From positions 1-38,430 of the IMG/VR virus record IMGVR_UViG_3300008267_000130: 38,430 nt of DNA. One strand, written 5' to 3'. The notes beneath the pieces were generated by a model that saw nothing but the letters and a program-made list of their open reading frames with translations, was not told where the DNA came from and ran no database searches. This stretch comes from a virus. The translations under genes and the position numbers were made by a program. Positions 8,349 through 16,533 of this stretch are shown in pieces. Each line of letters begins with the position of its first letter. Position 1 is the first letter of the stretch.

Positions 8349-8458
8349 TGCGTACAGAAGTTACATTTACACGTCGCTATATGCTCCAACCTGTTCGTCG
8401 CTGCTGCTCGGGATCAATATTCGTGCGGGTTGCGCCCGCTTATAATTTAAATAGGTAA
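8348..8458 (+). CDS. Possible 36-residue Arg/Cys-rich peptide
   Basis: A short frame opens on a TAATG overlap with the preceding gene and runs 36 codons to TAA, ending 6 nt before the protease start. The product is basic (RRYMLQPVRRCCSG) with adjacent cysteines. The overlap type is the same as at 7067 and 7627, which supports real translation, but composition is unlike a folded protein. The DNA of its 3' half also holds a small hairpin (GCGGG at 8425-8429 pairing with CCCGC at 8435-8439) followed by TATAATTT at 8441-8448, so the segment may instead be a regulatory spacer ahead of the protease gene. Confidence 0.3.
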   Translation: MRTEVTFTRRYMLQPVRRCCSGSIFVRVAPAYNLNR

Positions 8459-8464
8459 CAAATA

Positions 8465-9064
8465 ATGGCAGAACTAATAAGAGAATTTTATGAATTATGC
8501 GAAGGTGGTTTTTGCCAAGATCTTTTAACTGAAGAAGAAAAGTTAGAAGTTAAATCTGGCAAAGTCACATATCTTACTGGAAAAATGCAAGAAGCCGATG
8601 TCAAGAATGGCAATGGCCGCAAATATCCAGAAAAGATTCTTCGTAGAGAAATGGAAAAATATCAAGAAGTAATTCGCGATAATAGAGCTTTGGGTGAGTT
8701 AGACCATCCAGAAAGCTCTGTTATCAATTTAAAAAACGCTTCCCATATAGTTTTAAAGACTTGGTGGGACGGTCCTGCTGTTATGGCAAAAATTAAAGTT
8801 TTAAATACGCCAAGCGGCCAAATACTTAAATCACTTGTAGAAAGCGGAGTAAAACTTGGTATTTCGTCTCGCGGTCTTGGTTCAACAAAACAAGTTAATG
8901 GTGTAACTGTAGTTGATGATGATTTTCAGCTCATTTGTTTCGATATGGTAAGCGAACCATCAACACCAAATGCTTATATGATGAAAGAAGCAAAAGATAG
9001 ACTAAAGAAACAAGAAAAAAATGTTAGACTTAACGAAATGCTTGATAAAATATTAGGCGGTTAA
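8465..9064 (+). CDS. 21: Prohead core protease (gp21-like, peptidase family S77)
   Basis: 199 residues. This serine protease matures the prohead by cleaving scaffold and capsid proteins after (L/I)xE. The sequence shows the family pattern: KNGNGRKYP at 47-55, catalytic His81 in GELDHPE, and the catalytic Ser in GISSRG (S133 or S134). The length is close to T4 gp21 (212). The C-terminal 25 residues are charged and could be trimmed in self-processing. The substrates are in the same cluster: gp22-like scaffold at 13545 and capsid protein at 14666, which carries LRE at 58-60. Confidence 0.93.
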   Translation: MAELIREFYELCEGGFCQDLLTEEEKLEVKSGKVTYLTGKMQEADVKNGNGRKYPEKILRREMEKYQEVIRDNRALGELDHPESSVINLKNASHIVLKTWWDGPAVMAKIKVLNTPSGQILKSLVESGVKLGISSRGLGSTKQVNGVTVVDDDFQLICFDMVSEPSTPNAYMMKEAKDRLKKQEKNVRLNEMLDKILGG

Positions 9065-9065
9065 T

Positions 9066-9491
9066 ATGGACGGAATGGATAAAGAAACCCTAAAAGAAAT
9101 ACTAAAACCAATCCTTAAAGAGAGCATTCGTGAAGTGCTTTTGGAAGAAGGCTTGCTTAAAATGTTAAGCGAAGTTAAAGCAAACGAAGTAAAAGCTTCC
9201 GTTAAGAAACCAACATATAGCAAAGAATTCACAAAAGATGTACAACCAATAGCGGAAATAAAAGACCAGAAGAAAGAAGAAGCTCACCAAAAAATGCGTA
9301 GTGAGCTAAAGAAAAAAGGCTTATTAACAAATAAATTTGATCCTTTTGCGGGTACAAAGCCATTAACCGAAGCGCAAGCAGTAGGGAATGGAATGGCCAG
9401 AGATCCACAAGATGAAGGAATAGATATTAGCGGTATTATGGATATAGCCGCAGGAAAGTGGCAAGCCCATTTGGGCGGAAAGAGAAAATAA
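9066..9491 (+). CDS. Probable prohead core protein
   Basis: 141 residues. The N-terminal 40 residues are an amphipathic helix rich in possible protease sites (ILKE, VLLEE), the middle is Lys/Glu-rich, and the end is a conserved-looking segment, DEGIDISGIMDIAAGKW. I recall the DISGIM..A..W ending from proteins between protease and capsid genes in marine T4-like phages. It follows the protease by one base. A scaffold or core component degraded during maturation fits location, charge and cleavage-like sites; no direct motif proves it. Confidence 0.45.
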   Translation: MDGMDKETLKEILKPILKESIREVLLEEGLLKMLSEVKANEVKASVKKPTYSKEFTKDVQPIAEIKDQKKEEAHQKMRSELKKKGLLTNKFDPFAGTKPLTEAQAVGNGMARDPQDEGIDISGIMDIAAGKWQAHLGGKRK

Positions 9492-9492
9492 A

Positions 9493-9765
9493 ATGTCAGT
9501 CAAGAGTCCAACACATGCAAGTGCAGAATTACCTCCCGGCGTAAAGCCATCTTTAGAAATGAATGATTATCTAATCAAAAAATTTCTAAAGAGCTGCAAG
9601 AAAGAAGACCTACAAAAGAAAGTATTCGATAAAAGCGCGGATGTTCGCCGTTTTGAAACGCCACGCCAAAAAGAACGCAAAGAAAAGCGTATTGCTAAAG
9701 AACGTGCATTACGTGAATATGCGGAAACACAAAGACTAGCAAGCGATGATAAAAAACGTCGTTAA
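9493..9765 (+). CDS. Ribosomal protein bS21-like small basic protein
   Basis: 90 residues, strongly basic. Residues 29-78 follow the bS21 layout: a helix with KKFLKSCKKEDL (compare xRFKRSCEKAGx of bS21), then VRRFETPRQKERKEKR (compare the bS21 pattern of Arg-rich turn, Phe/Tyr, E-x-P, then a long basic helix). Phage-encoded bS21 homologues are known from pelagiphages and many uncultivated phages, where exchange into host ribosomes has been proposed. Position between prohead genes rather than among early genes is odd, so a DNA- or head-binding basic protein with chance similarity remains possible. Confidence 0.55.
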   Translation: MSVKSPTHASAELPPGVKPSLEMNDYLIKKFLKSCKKEDLQKKVFDKSADVRRFETPRQKERKEKRIAKERALREYAETQRLASDDKKRR

Positions 9766-9777
9766 GAGGAATATTAA

Positions 9778-10197
9778 ATGGCAGATCAAGTTTACGTACC
9801 AAAGGCTGGTTTAAATACAGTTGGCAACTATCAAGTAAGCGGCATTCCATTTGTTACTGGAGTTGTTAACGTTCCCGCTAACACTAATACTCCTTTAGAA
9901 ATTGCCTTCCCGTCAGTTACACAAAATATCATGATTCATAATCATGACGGTAGCGTTCCTTTAAGAGTTGGTTTTAGCGCTAATGGTGTAAAAGGTACAA
10001 ATTATTGGATAGTTGATGAAGAGAATAATAATGGCAAAGGAAGGCCATATGTGGAAATGCGTGTTAAAACAACTAAAATTTATTTATTAAGTAACACGAC
10101 TTCTGCTGTAACTGGTGCTGTAATTATGGCTGAACTAACTGGTATTGAAGGTTATAATTTAGCAACCGTATATAGCGGCGCATCAGGAATTGGTTAA
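9778..10197 (+). CDS. Small beta-rich virion-type protein
   Basis: 139 residues, nearly all short beta strands, without Cys, coiled coil or membrane segments. It contains PLRVGFSANGVKGTNYWIV, a pattern I recall from small structural proteins of marine phages. AGAGG lies 7 nt before the ATG. It ends 3 nt before the large fibre gene, so the two are co-translated. A head decoration protein or a small fibre/adhesin partner is likely, with no means to decide from sequence alone. Confidence 0.45.
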   Translation: MADQVYVPKAGLNTVGNYQVSGIPFVTGVVNVPANTNTPLEIAFPSVTQNIMIHNHDGSVPLRVGFSANGVKGTNYWIVDEENNNGKGRPYVEMRVKTTKIYLLSNTTSAVTGAVIMAELTGIEGYNLATVYSGASGIG

Positions 10198-10200
10198 TAA

Positions 10201-13200
10201 ATGAAAATACTTTCTAATGTAACAATGGCCGGTAATGTAAGCATGTCCTCAACCAATAAGGACACGTTTACTATTGGCAGTGAATTAGAAAGAGATAACC
10301 CAAACGCAGATGAACTAAAAGTATGGGCTAATGCTAATTTTTATAATGATGTAATAATTGGTAGCAGTTCCGCAGATCAATTTACTATTAGGGCCGGAAC
10401 AGTAAATTTATCTGGAACTGCGTTTGTTAACAACAGCACAACAAATTTATATGTTGCTAAAAACGGTTCCGATTCTAATACCGGCTTAACAAGTGGTTCT
10501 GCATTATTAACTATTCAAGCCGCTGTTGATAAACTTGCTACATTAAATGCGACAACAAATGATAGAGAAGTATTTCATGTAACAATCAATATCGCAAGCG
10601 GTTCATATGAAGAAACTGTTAATGTTGTTAATAAAGGTGTAGGCAAAAGCGACAGCAATCTTTTAGTTAAGTTTGTTGGCGAAAGAGAAATATTACATGC
10701 AGCTATACCAACAACAGGTGCGATAACTGTAGATCCAGATGTTGGAATTGATAACGGTGTTCAATGCGGCGTTAAGTTAGTATTTACAGGCTCACAGCCA
10801 GCGCAAGATTCGTTAATTGGTTGTTTCCTAATATCCAGTGACGGTTATAGAACCGCTGTAATTAACTCGCATTCTGGTAGTAATTTTTATATAAATTCAG
10901 TTGGTTTTGGAAGTAATGATCAGAATCAAACCGTTAATATAGTTAGACCAGCAACCGAAGTAAAAGGTTTCTTCCGCACTGCTGGTATTAATGGTGCAAT
11001 TGCATATGATACAATACGTATAATAGCATTTGACAATGGAGAAAACTGCCTTGGATTTGGTGGGTTTTCTGGGCCTCCAAACAATCTTGAATATTGGTCT
11101 AATCAAAAATATGTTTCTGTTTCAAGAGATGAAATTTTTGCATATAACTGTCAAATCCAAAATAGCGGTACGGTAAATTTTGTATTCCCGCCATTTATGC
11201 AATTTATAAACGGTTATATCTATGGTGCAAGCGGCACTCTAAATTTAATAAATTTTGCACAATCAGATAAATTAAACTTTCTTGGCTCATTTTTTAAAGA
11301 TGCTTACCTAAATTTTAATGGCTATAAGTCTCTAAGTTTTGAATATTCTAATTTTAAAGATACAAATGGCTCTTTAAATAATATAATCTCTTGTATTGGT
11401 CCCAAAAAAATTTCTTATAGTTCTGTTAATGATTATCTTGTAATTGGTAATGTTGGCATTAGTTTTCTCCCAAATTTTGTTTGTAAAAGCGCATATATAA
11501 TTTCATATGATAGTTCAATAACTTATTATCCTGATTCTTATTTTATTGGGCCTTTTGGTAGAATTATAGATGCATATGAGTCCAATATAGATTTTTATTA
11601 TGGTGGCAATGGTCCTCCAAGCGGAAGTCACTATTTTTCTGGAAGTTTAGAGGGCGATAGATTATTTATCTTAAATCAAAGTTCTTTTTTAAAAGGGCAA
11701 GGGCAATTAAACCTTAGTAACGTTTATATCTCCGGTAGTTATCCTCTATTCTATGTTAATAACTCAAAAATAATTTATACTCACGCTTTACCAATAACTG
11801 CGTCAATTACATCTTCTAATTATGTTGAATATGATGTACAACTAGATGACGTAGCAGGATATAAATATACAGATTTTCCTATAGTGAATCAGCAAGGTTC
11901 GCTGCTCGATAACAGAGTAGTATATTATGATATTAAAACAGATACAAAAATTCCATTCTTCGCAGAAGATGTAACAATATTAGATTCTATTACGTCTAAT
12001 AACGGCTATAAAGTCAACGGTAATTTAGTAGTTGGCGAAGCAGAATATGACTTATCTGGTTTTGCTGGTGCAGGTGCTTATGAGTCGGGTTCTAAATTTA
12101 CAGATGCATTTGGTAGCTCTGCTGCCGAAATAGTTATTGGCCACTATTCTTCAAGTAATTATGGAATAGATAAAGATATTATTGATATATATAATGGATA
12201 TTCTGGCATTTCTGTTTGGAGTGATGGTATAGACTTTTTTTCACCAGATGGATTTATTTCTTTACAACAAATTATTTCTACGGTAAACGGTGGTGGCGGT
12301 GGCGGCTATGCTGACTCTGCTGTTTTCCAAGAGTCTTCATCCTACGAGCCATATGGTGGTGGTACTGGTAGTTATTTCTCCGGTACAGTTATAATGGATG
12401 CTAGCAATTCTTCGCAAGGCCGTATTGAAATAGGCCATATATCAGCAAGTGGTTATCAAACCGATAGTGATATTATAAGAGCAGGAGTTAATAATACACG
12501 TTTAACGGTATATGACGGCGATATACAGTTTGAATACAATAATAATTCAATTAATCTAAGTCAAATTTATGATTCTATAAATGGTGGCGGTTCCGCAATA
12601 ACAAATCTACAATCTACTGGATCTGGCGAATCTCTTGTAAGAGATGTTAATAACGGTACTGGATATCTACGTAGTTTAAAAAGTACATCAACCGTAAATA
12701 TAATTCAGCAAACAAATGAATTAGAAATAGCAGTTAATCCAAATCTAACATTAACATCCTTAACTTCACAAGGTACACTAATTGTCAGCGGAAACGTTCA
12801 GTTAGGTGATCAATCAACAGATATAACAACGGTAACAGGACAGTTAACTGCGTCTAACGGCATCGAAGTTGCTGGGAATATAGTCCCAACAGCCTCTGGT
12901 TCATATTCTCTTGGATCATCAGCCAAGCCATTTAAAGAAATATTTGTTGGTAGTGGGTCTATTTCTATTGCTTCTCCATACTCTGGCGTTGTTTCAACAA
13001 CAATTAGCAACAATAGCGGCAACTTAGATATTTCTGCTGGTGGTGTTAACTTAGTTGGCACAGGGTCATTTATTGGTTCCGGTTATGGTTTATATGGTAT
13101 ACTTGGACCAAATATTAAACACACATACGATTTCTTAACAGCAAGCGGACAGTCTGCTTCTGCTGGCTCTTCTGTTGTATATTTAAATAATGGTAATAAC

Positions 13201-13470
13201 CCATCAGATTATGGTTTGCCAGATATAACTGGTCACGATGGTCTTATGATACATATAAGAAACTTAAAAAATCAACAAGCAACTATACGCCCATACGGCT
13301 CACAAAAAATAAATGATGTTGTAGGGACACATAATATTGCTGGAAATGGTTATGAAGCGTTTCACGCTGTAAGCCAGAGTTCTGGCGTGTCATGGTATAC
13401 AATGTTTAGTTCTGTTGCTTTATTTTTCAGTCTTCAAGATTGGTGGTGGTGGTACAATTTGTTATCATAA
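10201..13470 (+). CDS. Large beta-helical fibre or adhesin
   Basis: 1089 residues, rich in Ser, Asn, Gly and Tyr, with few charges. Residues 1-80 contain two short repeats of the DTFTIGS / DQFTIRA type seen at the start of phage fibre proteins. At about 83 YVAKNGSDSNTG begins a DUF1565/pectate-lyase-like right-handed beta-helix that spans roughly to residue 590. Two copies of a 60-residue module follow (641-700 and 741-798), then a stalk (SGSYSLGSSAKPFKEIFVG) common in marine phage fibres. The chain ends in four Trp encoded by TGG repeats. It probably recognises or decorates surface glycans; a glycan hydrolase activity cannot be shown. Its position between head genes, not after the baseplate, allows a head-fibre role too. 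Confidence 0.7.
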   Translation: MKILSNVTMAGNVSMSSTNKDTFTIGSELERDNPNADELKVWANANFYNDVIIGSSSADQFTIRAGTVNLSGTAFVNNSTTNLYVAKNGSDSNTGLTSGSALLTIQAAVDKLATLNATTNDREVFHVTINIASGSYEETVNVVNKGVGKSDSNLLVKFVGEREILHAAIPTTGAITVDPDVGIDNGVQCGVKLVFTGSQPAQDSLIGCFLISSDGYRTAVINSHSGSNFYINSVGFGSNDQNQTVNIVRPATEVKGFFRTAGINGAIAYDTIRIIAFDNGENCLGFGGFSGPPNNLEYWSNQKYVSVSRDEIFAYNCQIQNSGTVNFVFPPFMQFINGYIYGASGTLNLINFAQSDKLNFLGSFFKDAYLNFNGYKSLSFEYSNFKDTNGSLNNIISCIGPKKISYSSVNDYLVIGNVGISFLPNFVCKSAYIISYDSSITYYPDSYFIGPFGRIIDAYESNIDFYYGGNGPPSGSHYFSGSLEGDRLFILNQSSFLKGQGQLNLSNVYISGSYPLFYVNNSKIIYTHALPITASITSSNYVEYDVQLDDVAGYKYTDFPIVNQQGSLLDNRVVYYDIKTDTKIPFFAEDVTILDSITSNNGYKVNGNLVVGEAEYDLSGFAGAGAYESGSKFTDAFGSSAAEIVIGHYSSSNYGIDKDIIDIYNGYSGISVWSDGIDFFSPDGFISLQQIISTVNGGGGGGYADSAVFQESSSYEPYGGGTGSYFSGTVIMDASNSSQGRIEIGHISASGYQTDSDIIRAGVNNTRLTVYDGDIQFEYNNNSINLSQIYDSINGGGSAITNLQSTGSGESLVRDVNNGTGYLRSLKSTSTVNIIQQTNELEIAVNPNLTLTSLTSQGTLIVSGNVQLGDQSTDITTVTGQLTASNGIEVAGNIVPTASGSYSLGSSAKPFKEIFVGSGSISIASPYSGVVSTTISNNSGNLDISAGGVNLVGTGSFIGSGYGLYGILGPNIKHTYDFLTASGQSASAGSSVVYLNNGNNPSDYGLPDITGHDGLMIHIRNLKNQQATIRPYGSQKINDVVGTHNIAGNGYEAFHAVSQSSGVSWYTMFSSVALFFSLQDWWWWYNLLS
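12121..12594 (+). repeat. Two diverged copies of a fibre module
   Basis: Within the fibre gene, codons 641-700 (12121-12300) and 741-798 (12421-12594) encode related modules: (E/R)I.IGH.S.S.Y..D.DII near the start and a Gly run (NGGG) at the end. They are separated by a 40-residue Ser/Gly/Tyr-rich linker. The match is at protein level; nucleotide identity is modest, so the duplication is old. Confidence 0.6.
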
Positions 13471-13510
13471 AATAATGTTTTTAGATCTTTTTGTAATTGT
13501 TAGCACTATT

Positions 13511-13525
13511 TATAACAAAGTTATA
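13511..13525. promoter_or_regulatory. Perfect inverted repeat upstream of scaffold gene
   Basis: TATAACAAAGTTATA is a perfect 6-bp inverted repeat with a 3-nt centre, 20 nt before the start of the gp22-like gene in the 74-nt gap after the fibre gene. Its left arm also resembles the T4 late element TATAAATA at 6 of 8 positions. It could be a late promoter core, a protein-binding site or a weak RNA hairpin. Confidence 0.3.
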
Positions 13526-13544
13526 CAAAATTAGAGGTATTATA

Positions 13545-14642
13545 ATGTCTTCATTGCTTGAACAAGCTATTGCCGATGCAAAGATGTTAAAGGAAACAGC
13601 GCGTAAAAATGCAGAAGCGCAGATTCTTGAACACTTCTCGGATAAAATTAAACAAAATATCGAAGCACTTTTAGAGCAAGAAGCTGGTGTAGATGTTCCA
13701 TCCGTTCCAACAGAAGAACCAGCAGCACCAGAAATGGATTTATCTCCAACTCTCCCAGCACCAGAAACAAAAAAAGTTATGGATAAAATTCCAGCAGCTT
13801 ATCTTGGCGAAGATGTCTCGCAAGAAGTTGAAATCGATCTTGATACGCTAGTTGAAAAAGTTGAAAGTATGGAAAAAGAGCTTAATGTTAAAGCACCAGA
13901 AATTTCAACATTTGAAGAACGCCCAGCGGTTGAAAAACCACAAGAACATCTTCCAGCAGCCGAATTAGCAGAATCTCTTGAAGAAGGCACTGAATTTGAA
14001 GAAAAAGTTGAAGAAGCTCTAGAAGAAGAAGGTTTAGAAGTTGAAGAAACACTAGACGAAGAAATGCAAATTGATATCCAAAATACGCGTCCCGGCGGTA
14101 TCAATATGAGCGAACTTGAAATGAAGAAACAAGTTGCTATTGCTAAGGCTCTTGAAACCCAACGTGACGCCCTTATGGAACAAGTTAAAGAACGCAACGA
14201 AGCGATTCTTCAACTATCAGAGCATAACGAATTATTAGAAGAAAAATATAAAACAGCTTTTTCAAAGCTCAAGAAGTCAGTTGAGATCAACTCAGCGCTA
14301 AAAGAAAATCTTAAAAAAGTTACAAATACACTAAACGAAGTTAATATTGTAAATGCAAGATTACTATATACAAATAAAATTTTAGGAAATGTCTCCTTGA
14401 ATGAGCGTCAAAAGTCACAAATTGCCGAAACCATTTCCAAAGCAACAACGGTAGATGAAGCTAAAACGATCTACGAAACACTTAAAGGCACAATGCAAAC
14501 TGTAGTTGAAAAACGCACAGTACCACAATCATTGTCTGAAGCTGTTCAAAGAGCGCCAAGCCCATTCTTACCAAGAAATAACAACCCAAGCGCAGATCCC
14601 ATTGCGGAGCGCTGGAAACTAATTGCAGGTATAAAAAAATAA
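13545..14642 (+). CDS. 22: Prohead core scaffold protein (gp22-like)
   Basis: 365 residues using the ATG at 13545, chosen because GAGG lies 7 nt upstream; a TTG 48 nt earlier lacks a ribosome site. The scaffold fills the prohead and is cut to peptides by gp21 on maturation. Residues 1-40 are helical, about 45-185 are extremely acidic and Pro/Glu-rich, and about 190-330 are a long coiled coil with VNARLLYTNKIL and SLNERQKSQIAE...TVDEAKTIYETL, a pattern I recognise from gp22-like proteins of distant T4-like phages. Directly upstream of the capsid gene, as in T4. It is longer than T4 gp22 (269), mainly through the acidic part. Confidence 0.85.
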   Translation: MSSLLEQAIADAKMLKETARKNAEAQILEHFSDKIKQNIEALLEQEAGVDVPSVPTEEPAAPEMDLSPTLPAPETKKVMDKIPAAYLGEDVSQEVEIDLDTLVEKVESMEKELNVKAPEISTFEERPAVEKPQEHLPAAELAESLEEGTEFEEKVEEALEEEGLEVEETLDEEMQIDIQNTRPGGINMSELEMKKQVAIAKALETQRDALMEQVKERNEAILQLSEHNELLEEKYKTAFSKLKKSVEINSALKENLKKVTNTLNEVNIVNARLLYTNKILGNVSLNERQKSQIAETISKATTVDEAKTIYETLKGTMQTVVEKRTVPQSLSEAVQRAPSPFLPRNNNPSADPIAERWKLIAGIKK

Positions 14643-14665
14643 TACCAAAATAAACGGAGAAAAAA

Positions 14666-16441
14666 ATGGCAAATATTTTAGAAAGACTTACCGAAGGAAC
14701 GGTAGTCCAAAACAAGAAAGCAGAAAGCGTAGCACTATTAAGCAAGTGGGAAAAAAGCGGTCTACTAGAAGGTATCGATAACGAATATCAACGTGGCGCA
14801 ATGGCAGTTCTCCTAGAGAACCAAGCCAAAGAACTACTCCGCGAAGCTAATACAATGTCAAGCGGCGACGTTCAAGGTTTCGCAGCAGTTGCGTTCCCAA
14901 TCGTTCGCCGTGTATTCGCTGGCCTAATCGCCAACGATCTCGTTTCAGTCCAACCAATGAGCCTTCCATCAGGCCTCGTATTCTTCATGGATTTCAAGCG
15001 CGGTAATGATATTGGTAACGTAGGTGATCTAGCACAAGTAGCTGGCGAATCATTCTATGGTGATCGCGTTGGCGTTCAAATCACTGGCGGCGTTCGCGTA
15101 GACGGTGTTGATTATGCTGAAAAGGGTTTCTATGCTCTTGCTAACGGTTACAACAAAGCACGCTATGTTGAATCAGTTGCAACCAATAGCGTAGGCGTTT
15201 CATTCAGCCACTTTGGTCTTGCGGCGGCAACAGATACACAACTTGCATCAGTACGTTGGGATGCGGATTTAGTTAACGATACAACTTTATATCCATCAGC
15301 CTCAGTCATCACTGTTCCACTTTCTGCTCTAACCAAGCGTGACCTAATTGCTGTACAAGATCTATTCTCGTTATCAGCAGTTCAAAAAGCTACAGCAGTT
15401 GCCGATGCAGTTGGTGATGCAACTGGTACATCTGCACTTTGCGGTGGTAATGTTAAGGTTATCCGTCGTTTAACCCGCATCGAAGGTACAGATCTTAAGA
15501 TCGTTGTTGCTGGTAATACATCAGCCGGTACCCTTTCAACAGCAGCTCTATTTGATGTTGGTGGTTATCTCGTACTTTCATTCCCAATCAAGGACCAAAT
15601 TAATGCAGTTGGCGACAACGCATTAGGCGCTCTAAAAGGCGGCGAACCTTGGGCACTTGAAAATACATCAAGCATTCCAGAGATTAAGCTACAAGTAGAT
15701 AGCTTCTCAATCACCGCTCGTTCACGTAAGCTCAAGGCTGTCTGGACCCCAGAATTAAGCCAAGATCTAAATGCTTACCACAACCTCGACGCTGAAGTTG
15801 AATTAACCTCAATTCTCAGCGAACAAATTGGTCTTGAAATTGATCAAGAAATCCTAAACGATCTAATCAAGGGCCAAACCGCTGGTGTTAAATACTGGTC
15901 ACGCCGTCCCGGTAAGTTCGTAAACCGTAATACAGGCGCAGAACTAGGTACAGCAGATTCATATGCTGCACCACCAGACTTCACTGGTAACGTTTCAATG
16001 TGGTACGAAACATTACTAGAAACCGTTAACGACGTTTCAGCTAACATCCACCGTAAGACACTACGCGGTGCTGCTAACTTCATCGTTGTTTCGCCAGAAG
16101 TTGCAAATATCCTTGAATTCACCGCTGGCTTCCGCGCTACCGTTTCACACGATAGCGAAAAAGGCTCAACCGGTGCAGTCAAGGTTGGCGCTATCAACAG
16201 CAAGTTCGACGTAATTGTTGACCCATACTTCCCACGTAACATCATTCTCGTTGGTCGTAAGGGTGCATCATTCCTCGAAAGCGGCTATGTTTATGCTCCA
16301 TACGTTCCACTACAAACCACACCAACCATCTTCAATCCTGACACCTTCGTACCAAACAAGGCTGTCATGACCCGTTATGGTAAGGCGATGGTCCGCCCAG
16401 ACATGTACGGTCTTGTTGTTATCCAAGATCTACTTGGCTAA
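14666..16441 (+). CDS. 23: Major capsid protein (gp23-like)
   Basis: 591 residues, HK97-fold capsid subunit of T4 type. The N-terminal prosequence (1-60) is helical and ends in LLREANTM, which fits gp21 cleavage after (L/I)xE: LRE at 58-60, cut before A61. The gp23 core follows, with DVQGFAAVAFPIVRRVF (68-84), VQPM (95-98), long insertion-like variable parts, and the C-terminal KAMVRPDMYGLVVIQDLLG typical of the family. The ribosome site is CGGAGA. Codons lean to C-ending forms more than in neighbouring genes, as expected for a very highly expressed protein. A strong terminator follows. A shorter paralogue of its N-terminus lies at 37460. Confidence 0.96.
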   Translation: MANILERLTEGTVVQNKKAESVALLSKWEKSGLLEGIDNEYQRGAMAVLLENQAKELLREANTMSSGDVQGFAAVAFPIVRRVFAGLIANDLVSVQPMSLPSGLVFFMDFKRGNDIGNVGDLAQVAGESFYGDRVGVQITGGVRVDGVDYAEKGFYALANGYNKARYVESVATNSVGVSFSHFGLAAATDTQLASVRWDADLVNDTTLYPSASVITVPLSALTKRDLIAVQDLFSLSAVQKATAVADAVGDATGTSALCGGNVKVIRRLTRIEGTDLKIVVAGNTSAGTLSTAALFDVGGYLVLSFPIKDQINAVGDNALGALKGGEPWALENTSSIPEIKLQVDSFSITARSRKLKAVWTPELSQDLNAYHNLDAEVELTSILSEQIGLEIDQEILNDLIKGQTAGVKYWSRRPGKFVNRNTGAELGTADSYAAPPDFTGNVSMWYETLLETVNDVSANIHRKTLRGAANFIVVSPEVANILEFTAGFRATVSHDSEKGSTGAVKVGAINSKFDVIVDPYFPRNIILVGRKGASFLESGYVYAPYVPLQTTPTIFNPDTFVPNKAVMTRYGKAMVRPDMYGLVVIQDLLG

Positions 16442-16465
16442 TAAAAATTAAAAGCTGAAAAGCTG

Positions 16466-16494
16466 CCCCGCCTCCAAAAGAGGCGGGGTTTTTT
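16466..16494 (+). terminator. Rho-independent terminator after capsid gene
   Basis: A perfect 9-bp GC-rich stem, CCCCGCCTC (16466-16474) with GAGGCGGGG (16480-16488), loop CAAAA, then six T. It lies 25 nt past the capsid stop and should end most transcription of the head block. Confidence 0.93.
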
Positions 16495-16533
16495 ATTATT
16501 TAAAAACTACTTATTTTCACAGAGGAATAATAT

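Noticed and set aside
13441-13452. (TGG)4 tract as a phase-variation switch
   Set aside because: Four repeats are few, it is at the very end of the gene, and slippage by whole units keeps the frame.
10201-13470. Diversity-generating retroelement target in the fibre gene
   Set aside because: No reverse transcriptase or template repeat is seen in the window, and no terminal variable repeat with A-biased sites stands out.
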